Shown here one piece after another: positions 34,926 to 44,864 of a DNA stretch of 64,000 nucleotides. Position 1 is the stretch's first letter. Each line of letters opens with the position of its first letter. The notes under the pieces were generated by a model. That model saw only the letters and a program-made list of their open reading frames with translations, did not search any database and was not told the DNA's origin. The position numbers and the translations under genes were made by a program. Source of the DNA: an uncultured Pelagibacteraceae bacterium (GTDB taxonomy: Bacteria > Pseudomonadota > Alphaproteobacteria > Pelagibacterales > Pelagibacteraceae); the NCBI GenBank assembly GCA_902622245.1, contig CACNPC010000002.1:124001-188000 (forward strand). Direction: 5' to 3'.

Positions 34926-36488
34926 ATGAAGTATGGGTATTTTATAAAAATTTTATTGGCTTTTTTTCTAGCTTTTGCTCCAACACAAGCGTTTGCAAAA
35001 ACTATTAAATGGTCAATGCAGGGTGATAGTTTAACACTTGATCCTCATGCTCAAAACGAAGGTCCTACCACTCAAGTATCTAGACAAGTATACGAAGCTC
35101 TAGTTACCAGAGGATTAGATATGAAAATTGGACCTCAACTAGCAACAGAGTGGAGAACTCAAGGTCCTAATACTTGGATCTTTAAATTAAGAGAAGATGT
35201 TAAATTTTCTGATGGAACTCCATTTACATCTGAAGACGTTGTATTTAGTATTTTAAGAGCAAAACAAAGAACATCTGATTTTAAAGAATATATTAGTACA
35301 GTATCAGGTGTAAAAGCAGTTAATGACTACACAGTAGAAATTACAACAAGTAAACCAAATCCAATTCTTTTAAACCAACTTTCAAACATTTTTATAATGT
35401 CAAAAAAATGGAGTGAAAAGAATTTTGCAGTCATGGCGCAGAACTGGGATGCTGGACAAGAAACATTTTCAGCTACGAATGCTATGGGAACTGGACCATT
35501 TAAAATTACATTAAGAGAACCAAATACTAAAACAGTTTTCAAACGTAATAAAAAATGGTGGGGTACTATGAAAGATGACAAAGTAACAGAAATTCATCTA
35601 CTACCTATAAAAAATGCAGCTACTAGAGTTGCAGCTCTTTTATCTGGTGAAATTGATGTTGTTACTGATGCACCTGTACAAGATTTAGCTAGAATTAAAA
35701 ATTCACCTGCTCACAAAGTTGAAAGCACTGCTCAAATGAGAACTATATTCCTTGGTATGGATCAGGGAGCCGATAAACTTAGAACAGGTAATACAGGTGA
35801 TAATCCATTCAAAAAGAAAGCAGTTAGACAAGCTCTTTATCAAGCTATAGATATTGAAGCTATTAAGAAAAAAGTAATGAGAGGTTTAAGTGAACCTGCT
35901 GGAATAATTACTTTTCCAGGTGTTAATGGATACACAGAAGAACTTGATAAAAGACTTCCTTATGATGTAGCTGCTGCAAAAAAACTTCTAGCTGATGCTG
36001 GATATCCGAATGGATTTGAAGTTGAGCTTAGATGTCCAAATGACAGATATGTAAATGATGAAGCTATATGCACAGCTGTTGTTGGTATGTTAGGTAAAAT
36101 CGGTGTTAAAGTAAATTTATTTGCCCAAACAAAAAGTAAGCACTTTAAAGAACTAAAAGATAATCAAGGTGACTTTTATATGTTAGGTTGGGGAGTTCCA
36201 ACTTTAGATAGTCATTATGTTTTCCATTACTTGTATGAAAGTGGAGCAAGCTGGAACAGAGTTAACTTTAGTAACTCTGATGTAGATGCTGCGATAAGAG
36301 TTATGGAAGGTGAAGTTAACCTAGATAAGAGAAATGCTGCAATAGCTGAAGCTTGGAAAATAGTAAAAGATGATATTTCTTATCTTCCTTTACATCACCA
36401 AGTTATATCTTGGGCTGCAAAAAAAGATGTTAATGTTCCGATAAGACCGAATAACGAGCCGTTGTTCCGTTTTGCGAGCTTTGACTAA
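34926..36488 (+). CDS. Peptide/nickel-type ABC transporter substrate-binding protein (SBP_bac_5)
   Basis: 520-residue periplasmic binding protein with a signal peptide (cleavage near AFAKT, residue 25). Family-5 motifs are SLDPH-like SLTLDPHAQNEG, VYEALV, PQLATEWRTQGPNTWIFKLREDVKFSDGTPFTSEDVVFS and the C-terminal YLPLHHQ. It opens a complete DppABCDF-type operon. Ligands of the family include di- and oligopeptides, glutathione and opines; nothing in the sequence settles which. A 10-bp hairpin follows the stop and separates it from the permeases. Confidence 0.9.
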   Translation: MKYGYFIKILLAFFLAFAPTQAFAKTIKWSMQGDSLTLDPHAQNEGPTTQVSRQVYEALVTRGLDMKIGPQLATEWRTQGPNTWIFKLREDVKFSDGTPFTSEDVVFSILRAKQRTSDFKEYISTVSGVKAVNDYTVEITTSKPNPILLNQLSNIFIMSKKWSEKNFAVMAQNWDAGQETFSATNAMGTGPFKITLREPNTKTVFKRNKKWWGTMKDDKVTEIHLLPIKNAATRVAALLSGEIDVVTDAPVQDLARIKNSPAHKVESTAQMRTIFLGMDQGADKLRTGNTGDNPFKKKAVRQALYQAIDIEAIKKKVMRGLSEPAGIITFPGVNGYTEELDKRLPYDVAAAKKLLADAGYPNGFEVELRCPNDRYVNDEAICTAVVGMLGKIGVKVNLFAQTKSKHFKELKDNQGDFYMLGWGVPTLDSHYVFHYLYESGASWNRVNFSNSDVDAAIRVMEGEVNLDKRNAAIAEAWKIVKDDISYLPLHHQVISWAAKKDVNVPIRPNNEPLFRFASFD

Positions 36489-36499
36489 ATAATTTATTA

Positions 36500-36525
36500 C
36501 AAGCCCTTTTTAATTAAAGGGCTTG
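36500..36525 (+). terminator. Stem-loop between peptide-binding protein and its permease
   Basis: Perfect 10-bp inverted repeat (arms 36500-36509 and 36516-36525, core CAAGCCCTTT) with a 6-base loop, 12 bases after the binding-protein stop. No T run follows on the plus strand, so it may stabilise the upstream mRNA end or mark a processing site rather than terminate transcription. Confidence 0.65.
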
Positions 36526-36547
36526 TATAAAAATAAAATTTCATAAA

Positions 36548-37531
36548 TTGATAAAGTATTTTTTTAAACGATTGTTTCAATCTGCAATGGTTATGCTTGT
36601 CGTAGCTTTTGTATCTTTTTCTCTTTTTAATTTTGTAGGAGACCCAATAAATAACATGGTGGGTGAGGAAACATCAGATGAAGAAAGAGCTGAGTTAAGA
36701 GAAACCTTGGGTTTAATGGACCCAATTCATGTACAATTTACTAGGTTTATAATTAATGCCTCAAAAGGAGAATTTGGAATATCTTATCAATTAAGAAGAC
36801 CAGTATCAGAATTAATCATTGAAAGATTACCGGCAACAATTGAATTAGTTTTAATATCTGCTCTAATTGCATTGGTTTCTGGTACTTTATTGGGAGTATA
36901 TACAGGCATAAAAAGAAAAGGTTTTTTGAGTGATTTTATCTTAGCAGTTTCTTTATTAGGTGTTTCTCTTCCAACTTTTGTAATTGGTATTTTATTTATT
37001 TATCTTTTTGCAGTTATATTAGGCGTTCTACCATCGTTTGGAAGAGGTGAGGTAGTAGATCTAGGATTTTGGTCGACAGGCTTTTTAACCATATCAGGTT
37101 TAAAAGCAATTATATTACCGTCAGTTACTTTAAGTCTTTTTCAAATGACTTATATAATCAGGCTCGTCAGAGCTGAAATGATGGAAATACTTCAGACTGA
37201 TTACATAAAGTTTGCAAGAGCCAGAGGCATTAATGAAAAAAGCATTAATTATAAGCACGCACTTAAAAATGGACTAATTCCAGTAATAACTATTGCTGGT
37301 ATAAATATTGGAACATTAATTGCATTTTCAATTATTACGGAAACAGTATTTCAATGGCCAGGTATGGGATTTCTTTTTATTCAAGCTGTTCAGTTTGTAG
37401 ATATTCCAATTATGTCAGCATATTTAGTATTTATAGCATTCGTTTTTGTAATGATAAATTTTATAGTCGATATCTTGTATTACTTTATAGATCCAAGAAT
37501 TAGAGTTAAAGGAGATTCAGCTAGTGGATAA
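36548..37531 (+). CDS. ABC transporter permease (DppB/OppB type)
   Basis: 327-residue inner-membrane permease with about six membrane helices. The N-terminal domain motif FVGDPINNMVGEETSDEERAELRETLGL is typical of DppB, and the EAA loop RARGINEKSINYKHALKNGLIPVIT contacts the ATPase. It starts with TTG at 36548 and no evident Shine-Dalgarno. It overlaps the next permease by eight bases. Confidence 0.9.
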   Translation: MIKYFFKRLFQSAMVMLVVAFVSFSLFNFVGDPINNMVGEETSDEERAELRETLGLMDPIHVQFTRFIINASKGEFGISYQLRRPVSELIIERLPATIELVLISALIALVSGTLLGVYTGIKRKGFLSDFILAVSLLGVSLPTFVIGILFIYLFAVILGVLPSFGRGEVVDLGFWSTGFLTISGLKAIILPSVTLSLFQMTYIIRLVRAEMMEILQTDYIKFARARGINEKSINYKHALKNGLIPVITIAGINIGTLIAFSIITETVFQWPGMGFLFIQAVQFVDIPIMSAYLVFIAFVFVMINFIVDILYYFIDPRIRVKGDSASG

Positions 37532-38453
37532 TAAAGCTTTAACAACTTGGGATAAAATAAAAGATAGTGAAATTTATTTTAGTTTTATAAAATCTCCTAC
37601 AGCAATAGTTTCATCGATATTATTAACAATAATATTTTTCTGTTCATTTTTTGTAGAATTTATTACACCTTATAATCCATTCGACCCATCTTCTTTATCT
37701 TTAATGGATGCATTCACCCCACCATCTTGGACTAGCGAAGGAAAAGTAGAATTTTTACTTGGTACTGATGGACAAGGAAGAGATATGTTATCGACTATTC
37801 TTTATGGATCTAGAATATCTTTGATTGTTGGTTTCTCAGCAATTTTATTTAGTTTAATTTTAGGAGTTGGATTAGGTCTTACTGCTGGTTTTTTTGGTGG
37901 TAAGTATGAAATGATTGTTATGAGATTAACTGATGTTCAGTTAACAGTTCCAAGTATTTTGATGGCACTTCTTGTTGATGGTATTGCGAGAGGTATAATT
38001 TCGCGTGAACTACATGATGAGATGGCAATATATGTTTTAATTTTTGCAATTGGTATTTCAGAGTGGCCACAGTTTGCAAGAGTATCAAGAGCAGCAACTT
38101 TAGTTGAAAAAAATAAAGATTATGTCTCAGCATCAACAATTATTGGAGTTTCTAATTTTATAGTAATGTTTAAACATATTCTTCCAAATATTATGAGACC
38201 AGTACTTGTTATAGGAACTATAGGTCTTGCATTAGCAATAATTGCAGAAGCCACATTGAGTTTTCTAGGTGTTGGCGTTCCTCCAACTACTCCTTCTTTA
38301 GGAACATTAATAAGACTTGGAAATGACTTTTTATTTTCTGGTGAATGGTGGATAACTTTTTTTCCAGCAATATTCTTAGTTGTTTTAGCTTTTTCCATTA
38401 ATCTATTAGGAGACTGGATGAGAGACACTCTTAATCCTAAATTGAAAAAATGA
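37524..38453 (+). CDS. ABC transporter permease (DppC/OppC type)
   Basis: 309-residue inner-membrane permease that pairs with the upstream DppB-like subunit. It has the OppC N-terminal extension (SPTAIVSSILLTIIFFCSFFVEFITPYNPFDP), the motif LLGTDGQGRDMLSTILYGSRISL and an EAA loop (SASTIIGVSNFIVMFKHILPNIMRPVLV). It starts with GTG inside the end of the previous gene. The stop overlaps the ATPase start by four bases. Confidence 0.9.
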   Translation: MDNKALTTWDKIKDSEIYFSFIKSPTAIVSSILLTIIFFCSFFVEFITPYNPFDPSSLSLMDAFTPPSWTSEGKVEFLLGTDGQGRDMLSTILYGSRISLIVGFSAILFSLILGVGLGLTAGFFGGKYEMIVMRLTDVQLTVPSILMALLVDGIARGIISRELHDEMAIYVLIFAIGISEWPQFARVSRAATLVEKNKDYVSASTIIGVSNFIVMFKHILPNIMRPVLVIGTIGLALAIIAEATLSFLGVGVPPTTPSLGTLIRLGNDFLFSGEWWITFFPAIFLVVLAFSINLLGDWMRDTLNPKLKK

Positions 38454-40132
38454 GTTTTTTAAAAATACAAAATTTAAGTGTAGATTATAAATTGAGAAAA
38501 GAGACAGTTCATGCTGCAAAAGATATTAATATTGAGATAAAAAGAGGAGAAATTGTGGGATTAGTTGGGGAATCTGGGTCTGGAAAAAGTACTGTAGCAA
38601 ATGCAATAATTGATTTAATTGACGAACCAGGGAAAGTATCTGAAGGATCAATTTATTTAAGCGACATAAATATTCATGAAAATAAAAAAAATATTCTAAG
38701 TTTAAGAGGAAAAAAAATTGGATTTATTTTTCAAGATCCTCAGACATCTTTAAATCCTATCTTAACAATTGGACAACAACTTATTGAAACAATCCAAACT
38801 CATTTAAACCTCAGTAACTCAAAAGCAAAAGAAAAAGCAATAAATCTTTTAAAAGAAGTAGGCATAAAAGATGCTGAAAAAAGATTTAATGATTATCCTC
38901 ATCAATTTTCAGGAGGTATGAGACAAAGGGTTGTTATATCACTTTCTCTATGTTGTGAACCAGAGTTGTTAATTGCAGATGAGCCCACAACTGCACTTGA
39001 TGTATCAATACAATCACAAATATTAGAACTTATCAAAAAACTGACTAAAGAGAGAAACTTAGCAGTTATATTAATTACACATGATATGGGAGTTATAGCA
39101 GAGACTACCAATAGAGTTGCTGTCATGAAAAATGGTAATTTGGTAGAATTGGGAACAACAAAGCAAATATTAACAGAACCAAAAGAAACTTATACGAAAA
39201 GTTTAGTTAGTTCTGTTCCTCCAACAAATAAAAAAATATCCAGATTTAAAATTATAGAGAAAGAAAGCAATAACCAGGAAAACATTAATTTAAAAATTTT
39301 AAACAGATGGAATAAAAGAGAGATTTTAAAAAAAGATTTAGTTCAAATAAAAAATCTCTGTAAAACTTTTAATGAAGGTTTTTTTACAGAAAAATCTCAA
39401 AATAATGTATTAGCAGTTGATACTGTTTCATTTAATATACAAGAAGGAAAATCTTTTGGACTTGTTGGTGAAAGTGGCAGTGGAAAAACTACAATTGCAA
39501 AAATGATTGTTAATTTATTTAAACCCACCTCAGGTGAAATTTATTTTGATGATGTATGTATTAATAATATAAAAAGTAACAAAGAATTACTTAAATTTAG
39601 AAAACAAATTCAAATGATATTCCAAGATCCGTACTCTTCGTTGAATGGTAGGCTTAAGGTTAAAGATATCATTGCTGAACCTATAAAGTTACATGATGCA
39701 AATATTAGCTCTAATGAATTAAATGAGTATATAAATGATCTCTTAGACTCTGTGGAGTTATCCAAGTCTTCAGCTGAAAGATATCCTCATGAGTTTTCAG
39801 GAGGACAGAGACAAAGAATTTCTATTGCAAGAGCATTAGCAACAAAACCAAGATTATTAGTTTGTGATGAGCCAACATCTGCTTTGGATGTGAGTATTCA
39901 GGCTCAAATACTAAATTTACTTAAAGATTTACAAGAACAACTTAATTTAACTATCCTTTTTATAAGTCATGATCTACCAGTTGTTCGACAAATGTGTGAT
40001 GATATTGGAGTTTTAAGGAATGGAAAACTATGCGAGGTGTCTGAGACGGAAGAGTTGTTTAAAAATCCAAATCATGAATATACTAAGGAATTATTAAGAT
40101 TAATGCCTAAAATAGAAACAATTTACAATTAA
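38450..40132 (+). CDS. Fused double ABC ATPase (DppD-DppF type)
   Basis: 560 residues with two complete nucleotide-binding domains in one chain. Domain 1 has GESGSGKST, FSGGMRQR and LLIADEPTTALD. Domain 2, from about residue 300, has GESGSGKTT, FSGGQRQR and LLVCDEPTSALD. The fusion matches GsiA/YejF-type ATPases of glutathione or microcin importers, so it replaces separate DppD and DppF proteins. An oligopeptide signature (SLVSSVPP) ends domain 1. A strong Shine-Dalgarno (AAGGAGGTG) for the next gene begins right after its stop. Confidence 0.92.
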   Translation: MSFLKIQNLSVDYKLRKETVHAAKDINIEIKRGEIVGLVGESGSGKSTVANAIIDLIDEPGKVSEGSIYLSDINIHENKKNILSLRGKKIGFIFQDPQTSLNPILTIGQQLIETIQTHLNLSNSKAKEKAINLLKEVGIKDAEKRFNDYPHQFSGGMRQRVVISLSLCCEPELLIADEPTTALDVSIQSQILELIKKLTKERNLAVILITHDMGVIAETTNRVAVMKNGNLVELGTTKQILTEPKETYTKSLVSSVPPTNKKISRFKIIEKESNNQENINLKILNRWNKREILKKDLVQIKNLCKTFNEGFFTEKSQNNVLAVDTVSFNIQEGKSFGLVGESGSGKTTIAKMIVNLFKPTSGEIYFDDVCINNIKSNKELLKFRKQIQMIFQDPYSSLNGRLKVKDIIAEPIKLHDANISSNELNEYINDLLDSVELSKSSAERYPHEFSGGQRQRISIARALATKPRLLVCDEPTSALDVSIQAQILNLLKDLQEQLNLTILFISHDLPVVRQMCDDIGVLRNGKLCEVSETEELFKNPNHEYTKELLRLMPKIETIYN

Positions 40133-40141
40133 GGAGGTGAA

Positions 40142-40534
40142 ATGGCAGTTTTTAATATGATTGAAGAAGCTGATGCTACAGGAAAAGTGAAAGAGGTATT
40201 TGAAGATATAAAAAAGAAGAGAAATACAGACTACATAAACAATTTTTGGAAAATGTTAGCCAACAACCCAGAAACTTTAGAGAGAACTTGGACCTCTATA
40301 CAGCAAGTGATGAAAAAAGGTGCTTTGGATGAAATGACAAAAGAGCTTATTTATGTTGCAGTTTCAATGACAAATAGTTGTGAGTATTGTATTAAATCTC
40401 ACAGTATCGCTGCTAAATCTAAAGGTGCTACTACAGAGATGTTAAGCGAACTTATTGCAGTTGTTGCAATGGCAAATGAAACAAACAGACTTGTTGAATC
40501 ATATCAGGTAAAAGTTGACAAAGTTTATGAATGA
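40142..40534 (+). CDS. AhpD-like/carboxymuconolactone decarboxylase-family protein
   Basis: 130-residue all-helical protein. The redox motif SCEYCIKSHSIAA (C-x2-C with the following His) is the peroxidase-related AhpD signature. It probably reduces a peroxide or acts as a thiol oxidoreductase in the cytoplasm. The ribosome-binding site AAGGAGGTGAA is the strongest in the neighbourhood, nine bases after the ABC ATPase stop, so high translation is expected. Overlaps the DUF924 gene by eight bases. Confidence 0.83.
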   Translation: MAVFNMIEEADATGKVKEVFEDIKKKRNTDYINNFWKMLANNPETLERTWTSIQQVMKKGALDEMTKELIYVAVSMTNSCEYCIKSHSIAAKSKGATTEMLSELIAVVAMANETNRLVESYQVKVDKVYE

Positions 40535-41087
40535 TAGAGCCAAAGCAATATTAGATTTTTGGTTTGATGATATGGTCCTTGAAAAGCGATTTAAAAGAGA
40601 TGATAATTTTGATCAATTGATTAGAGACAAATTCAAAGATGATCATGAAAAAGCTACTTTAAATGAATATGATGATTGGCAAGATGAACCATTAAGCACT
40701 CTAGCTTTAGTTATTTTATTGGATCAATTTTCAAGAAATTTATATAGAGATGATAAAAAAGCTTTTGAGTTTGATCATAAAGCAAGACTGATTGTAAATG
40801 ATGCAGTCTATAACGGGTATCTTGATCAAATGGATGAATATCAACGTTTTTTCATGCTATTGCCATACATTCACAGTGAAGAAGTTATAGATCATGATAG
40901 AGCATATAAATTGTTGGATAACTATTTATCTAATCATCCAAACTATAATGAGATAAAAAAATTTTGGAAAGATCATACCGCTGCAATTAAACGATTTCAT
41001 AGATATCCTCATCGAAATAAAGTTATGGGGAGAAAATCTACACCAGATGAGTTAAAATTTTTGGAGAGTCCAAATTCCTCTTGGTAA
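40527..41087 (+). CDS. DUF924-family protein
   Basis: 186 residues from the ATG at 40527, chosen over a TTG four codons earlier. It opens AKAILDFWFDDM and contains LALVILLDQFSRNLYRDDKKAFEFD and the HPNYNEIKKFWKDHTAAIKRFHRYPHRN region, which define DUF924 (tetratricopeptide-like alpha-helical fold). Function unknown. Coupled to the AhpD-like gene and ending tail to tail with the HIBADH-family gene. Confidence 0.85.
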   Translation: MNDRAKAILDFWFDDMVLEKRFKRDDNFDQLIRDKFKDDHEKATLNEYDDWQDEPLSTLALVILLDQFSRNLYRDDKKAFEFDHKARLIVNDAVYNGYLDQMDEYQRFFMLLPYIHSEEVIDHDRAYKLLDNYLSNHPNYNEIKKFWKDHTAAIKRFHRYPHRNKVMGRKSTPDELKFLESPNSSW

Positions 41088-42002
41088 TTATTCTATTGGA
41101 TAATCCCAAGCATCTCCGCCAATTACCTTTGATATAGCAGAAAAATCTTTCGAACTGTTTCCATCCTCACAAAACTTTGAATATATTTCTAATGCCATCT
41201 CTCCTAATGGAGTAGATGCATTTGCATTTTTAGCACATTCATTCGCAAGTTTTAAATCTTTGTTCATCATACCTGCAGAAAAGCCTGGCTTATATTTATT
41301 GTTAGATGGAGTTCCTTCAATTAATCCAGGTAAAGGTGGGTAAACTGAAATAGGCCAACTATTTCCGGAAGCATTTTTCATAATTTCATGAACTTTCTTT
41401 ATATCTATATTCAATCTTCTTGCTAACATTAATGACTCTGAAGCAGCAATCATTGTTATTCCAAGAGACATGTTGTTACAAATCTTTGCACCGTTTCCGC
41501 TTCCTATCTCTCCAGCATGATAAATATTTTTACCCATTAATTTTAAAATAGGTAAAGCTTGATTAAATGCATCATTTGATCCACCAACCATAATATTTAA
41601 AGTTGCTTTTTGTGCACCCATCACTCCACCACTTACTGGTGCATCAATCATCTTAATACCTTTTTCATTTGCTTTCTTTCCTATTTCTTTAGAGGTATCT
41701 ATATCGATTGTTGAACAATCTATTAGTAGACAATTTTTAGAAACTTTATCTAGAACACCATTTTCTTTTAAATAAACTTCTTTTGAATGTTTTCCCTCAG
41801 GCAGCATAGTGATTACAACAGACGTTTCACTATTGATTAGTTTTCCAAAATCCTTCTCAACATCAAGATTATTTTCAACTGCTTTATCAATCATTTCTTT
41901 AGAAACATCAAAAACCTTAACCTTTTTCCCTGCGTTCTTTAAATTACAGGCCATTGGGTTTCCCATATTACCAACTCCTATAAAAGCTATATTTTCACTC
42001 AT
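41088..42002 (-). CDS. 3-hydroxyisobutyrate dehydrogenase-family protein
   Basis: 304-residue NAD-dependent beta-hydroxyacid dehydrogenase. Motifs: FIGVGNMGNPMACNL, DAPVSGGVMGAQKATL and the catalytic Lys in GNGAKICNN. GYxAGMMNKDL-like PGFSAGMMNKDLKLA and the length are close to MmsB, which oxidises 3-hydroxyisobutyrate in valine breakdown. It is the last gene of the TRAP/isocitrate-lyase-superfamily unit, after the small DUF2798 gene, so it may act on the compound imported there. Confidence 0.85.
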   Translation of the reverse strand: MSENIAFIGVGNMGNPMACNLKNAGKKVKVFDVSKEMIDKAVENNLDVEKDFGKLINSETSVVITMLPEGKHSKEVYLKENGVLDKVSKNCLLIDCSTIDIDTSKEIGKKANEKGIKMIDAPVSGGVMGAQKATLNIMVGGSNDAFNQALPILKLMGKNIYHAGEIGSGNGAKICNNMSLGITMIAASESLMLARRLNIDIKKVHEIMKNASGNSWPISVYPPLPGLIEGTPSNNKYKPGFSAGMMNKDLKLANECAKNANASTPLGEMALEIYSKFCEDGNSSKDFSAISKVIGGDAWDYPIE

Positions 42003-42014
42003 ATGACATCCTCT

Positions 42015-42236
42015 CTATTTAGTAATTTTTTCCACTAATTTATTAACCAACGGTGCAACAAAAGTTGTTGCAACTAATGCAACTGGCAAACTAATAGACC
42101 AAGCTTTGAAAAATCTTTTATAATAAAATTCATCATAACCTGTATTTATAAATGTAATAATTAGGGTCATTAACAAACTCATTCCTAAACCCATAAAAAA
42201 AACGAAAAGAATTTTAGAGAATTTTTTTGGAAACAT
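42015..42236 (-). CDS. DUF2798-family small membrane protein
   Basis: 73 residues with two hydrophobic helices (ILFVFFMGLGMSLLMTLIITFINTG and SLPVALVATTFVAPLV) and basic ends. MSLLMT and SLPVALVATTFVAPLVNKLV are the DUF2798 signature. Inner-membrane, function unknown. Its ATG overlaps the stop of the lyase gene by one base, so it is translated with that gene. Confidence 0.8.
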   Translation of the reverse strand: MFPKKFSKILFVFFMGLGMSLLMTLIITFINTGYDEFYYKRFFKAWSISLPVALVATTFVAPLVNKLVEKITK

Positions 42237-43111
42237 TATTTATATTTGTCTTCAATATCGTAATATTCGTTGAAGCCAACTATATCTCTTAAGTCTGAAA
42301 ATTTAGAAACATTTTTATTATAAACTTTATTTTTCATATTATTCAAACATTCTTGCATCGTTTTTACTGATGCACTCATTAGGGTTAGAGGCATTACAGC
42401 AATTTTATAACCAATTTCCTCTATTTCATTAATTTCTAATAATGGGGTTTCACCATCTTCGATCAAATTTAACATATGATGACCTGGAACTTCTTTGATA
42501 ATTCTTTTCATATCTTCTTTATTTTTAACAGCTTCAATAAATAAAATATCAACACCAAGTTTTGAAAACGATTGCATTCTTTTAATTGCATCATCCAATC
42601 CTCTAGTTGCTATGGCATCAGTTCTTGCCATTATTAAGATATCTTTATTTCCATATTCTCTTGCGTCTACTGCGGCTTTAATTCTTGAGTTAGCCTCATC
42701 AAGATCGACAACATCTTTTCCCTTTGTATGACCACATTTTTTTGGCCACTTTTGGTCTTCAATCATCACACCAGCTGCTCCTGCATCTGCATACCCTCTT
42801 ACAGTTCTAAATACGTTCACTGAATTTCCATATCCAGTATCCCCATCAAATATTATTGGAATTGATGTAGCATTGCATATATTTCTTACTTGTTCTGCCA
42901 TTTCAGAAAAAGAAATTAAACCTGTGTCCGGCATACCAAGTTTTGTTGATGAAACACTGAAGCCAGACATAAATCCAACTTTCAAACCTTCTCTTTCAAT
43001 TAATTTTGCTGATAATGCATCAAAGCATCCAGGCATTACAATTATTTCTGGTCCATCTAATAGTTGTCTTAGTTGTTCTGCTTTATCTTTTGATTTTATT
43101 TTTGAAAACAT
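42236..43111 (-). CDS. Isocitrate lyase/PEP mutase-superfamily enzyme
   Basis: 291-residue cytoplasmic carbon-carbon or phosphorus-carbon lyase. Motifs: VMPGCFDALSAKLIE, IFDGDTGYGN (metal-binding Asp), AAGVMIEDQ and KKCGHTKGK, whose Cys corresponds to the catalytic Cys of (methyl)isocitrate lyases. Proteins of this size include 2-methylisocitrate lyase, oxaloacetate decarboxylase and 2,3-dimethylmalate lyase. Lies two bases after dctM, so it probably works on the acid imported by the TRAP system. Exact substrate unresolved. Confidence 0.8.
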   Translation of the reverse strand: MFSKIKSKDKAEQLRQLLDGPEIIVMPGCFDALSAKLIEREGLKVGFMSGFSVSSTKLGMPDTGLISFSEMAEQVRNICNATSIPIIFDGDTGYGNSVNVFRTVRGYADAGAAGVMIEDQKWPKKCGHTKGKDVVDLDEANSRIKAAVDAREYGNKDILIMARTDAIATRGLDDAIKRMQSFSKLGVDILFIEAVKNKEDMKRIIKEVPGHHMLNLIEDGETPLLEINEIEEIGYKIAVMPLTLMSASVKTMQECLNNMKNKVYNKNVSKFSDLRDIVGFNEYYDIEDKYK

Positions 43112-43113
43112 AT

Positions 43114-44385
43114 TTATAATTTAAAAGGTATATATAATGCTAGGTCAGGGAATAAGTAAATAACAAATACTGTAAATAACATTATAATGACAAAAGGTAT
43201 CACACCTTTAGCTATTTCTGACATTTTTGCTTTACCAATTGCTTGGAGAACATAAATATTTAGTCCAACAGGTGGTGTAATTAATGCACACTCAATCATT
43301 AGTGTAAAAATTATTCCAAACCAAATTAAATCAATATTCATTGCAGCGATTGAAATCGAAAATATAGGCATCATGATTAAAATTAATGAAAGGGTTTCCA
43401 TTATAAATCCTAAGATTAGCAAAGTAATACAAACAACAAGTATAAATAAACCAGTCTCATTAATATTAGTAACTATGAAAGATGATAAATCTTGAGGAAT
43501 TCTATAAAGCGAAATTGCTTTACCAAAAACTTTAGCTCCTGCAATAATTATAAATATTGTAACTGTAGTTTTCATTGTCTCCAAACCGGCTTCGATAAAA
43601 CCTTTAAAATCCAATCTTTTTTTAGCCACAACATAGATAAATGATATTAAAAAACCAATACCACCTGCTTCTGTTGGTGTATAAATTCCAGCATAAATTC
43701 CTCCCAGCATAATGAAGGCCATTAATAATATTGGCAAACCTCTTTTTGTGTATTTAATTTTTTCTTCTAAAGTACTGGATACATTTTGAACTTCTTTATT
43801 AAAAAATTTCACGTAAAAAACTGAAAAGATAATAAAAAATAATGCTAAAACTATTCCTGGCCCAATTCCTGCAAGAAACATACTTAGTACAGACTCTTCA
43901 ACAACAAATGCATAAACAATCATTGGAATTGATGGAGGAATTAAAATCCCTAAAGTTCCACCCGCTGCCAAAATACCTAAAGTAAAGTTTCTGTGATAAC
44001 CTCTATTAATCATTGCAGGAAATGCTACAGTTGAGATTGTTGCTGCAGTAGCCACTGATGATCCAGATATAGCAGCAAAAATACTGCAAGAAACTATAGT
44101 TGCTATTGCTAAACCGCCTGGAAAATTTCCAACCCAGCTTTGAGCAAAATTAAAAAGATCTTCTCCAACACCTGCTTTTAATAATATATTAGACATCATC
44201 AAAAACATCGGAACAGCTAATAAAATAAAGTTATCTGCCACACTGTAAAAAGTTTGTGGGATCATTAAAGGAGAAATATCTCCAAATAACATTAAACCCA
44301 ATCCTATAGAACCTAAACCAAATGCTATTGGCACTCCTAAAAAAAGCACAAAAAATAACAAAAATAAGATTATTGCTACTGTCAT
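43114..44385 (-). CDS. dctM: TRAP transporter large membrane subunit (DctM)
   Basis: 423-residue inner-membrane protein with about 12 helices. Family motifs are visible: FGLGSIGLGLMLFG, ILLAVPMFLMMSNILLKAGVGEDLF, SIFAAISGSSVATAATI, GGTLGILIPPSIPMIVYA and GFIMETLSLILIMMPIF. Forms the sodium-driven channel of a tripartite ATP-independent importer. Overlaps dctQ by four bases. Confidence 0.93.
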   Translation of the reverse strand: MTVAIILFLLFFVLFLGVPIAFGLGSIGLGLMLFGDISPLMIPQTFYSVADNFILLAVPMFLMMSNILLKAGVGEDLFNFAQSWVGNFPGGLAIATIVSCSIFAAISGSSVATAATISTVAFPAMINRGYHRNFTLGILAAGGTLGILIPPSIPMIVYAFVVEESVLSMFLAGIGPGIVLALFFIIFSVFYVKFFNKEVQNVSSTLEEKIKYTKRGLPILLMAFIMLGGIYAGIYTPTEAGGIGFLISFIYVVAKKRLDFKGFIEAGLETMKTTVTIFIIIAGAKVFGKAISLYRIPQDLSSFIVTNINETGLFILVVCITLLILGFIMETLSLILIMMPIFSISIAAMNIDLIWFGIIFTLMIECALITPPVGLNIYVLQAIGKAKMSEIAKGVIPFVIIMLFTVFVIYLFPDLALYIPFKL

Positions 44386-44858
44386 TTAATTATATCTTTG
44401 ATGTATTTAGGTACTTCGAAAAGCACTCTTAATACCAAAAATGCAAAACATAATGGTATCGCAAATTCTGTAAGAAAGGATGGAACATCTAAAATTGTAG
44501 AGCTTGTTCTTCCAACTTTAAGAGAGTCGTAAGCAATTAACCATCCATAATAAAGTACAAATCCACTAAAAATTAAAATGAATATTGCACTTATTAAATC
44601 TAATATCTTTTTTCCTTTATCTCCTACTTTGTCATATATAACTGTTATTCTGATAAAATCATTTTTATGAAAAGTATAAGTTAAAGCTAAATAAGTAGCC
44701 CAAATTTGTAAAAATCGAGAAATTTCGTTTACCCAAATAGTAGGTGAATTAAATATGTATCTCATGATAACTTCATAAGAAACTATAAAGCCTATCATAA
44801 TAAATAACGCTGAAGCTAAATAGCCAGAATATTTTACAATTTTGTCGTAGGTATTCAT
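44382..44858 (-). CDS. dctQ: TRAP transporter small membrane subunit (DctQ)
   Basis: 158 residues from the ATG at 44858. An in-frame GTG at 44873 lies inside the preceding hairpin and would add only five residues, so it is rejected. Four hydrophobic segments are present. SYEVIMRYIFNSPTIWVNEISRFLQIWATYLAL is the standard DctQ motif. The GGGG that could serve as its ribosome-binding site lies in the 3-prime arm of the hairpin, so hairpin formation may also lower translation. Confidence 0.88.
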   Translation of the reverse strand: MNTYDKIVKYSGYLASALFIMIGFIVSYEVIMRYIFNSPTIWVNEISRFLQIWATYLALTYTFHKNDFIRITVIYDKVGDKGKKILDLISAIFILIFSGFVLYYGWLIAYDSLKVGRTSSTILDVPSFLTEFAIPLCFAFLVLRVLFEVPKYIKDIIK

Positions 44859-44864
44859 TTGAAA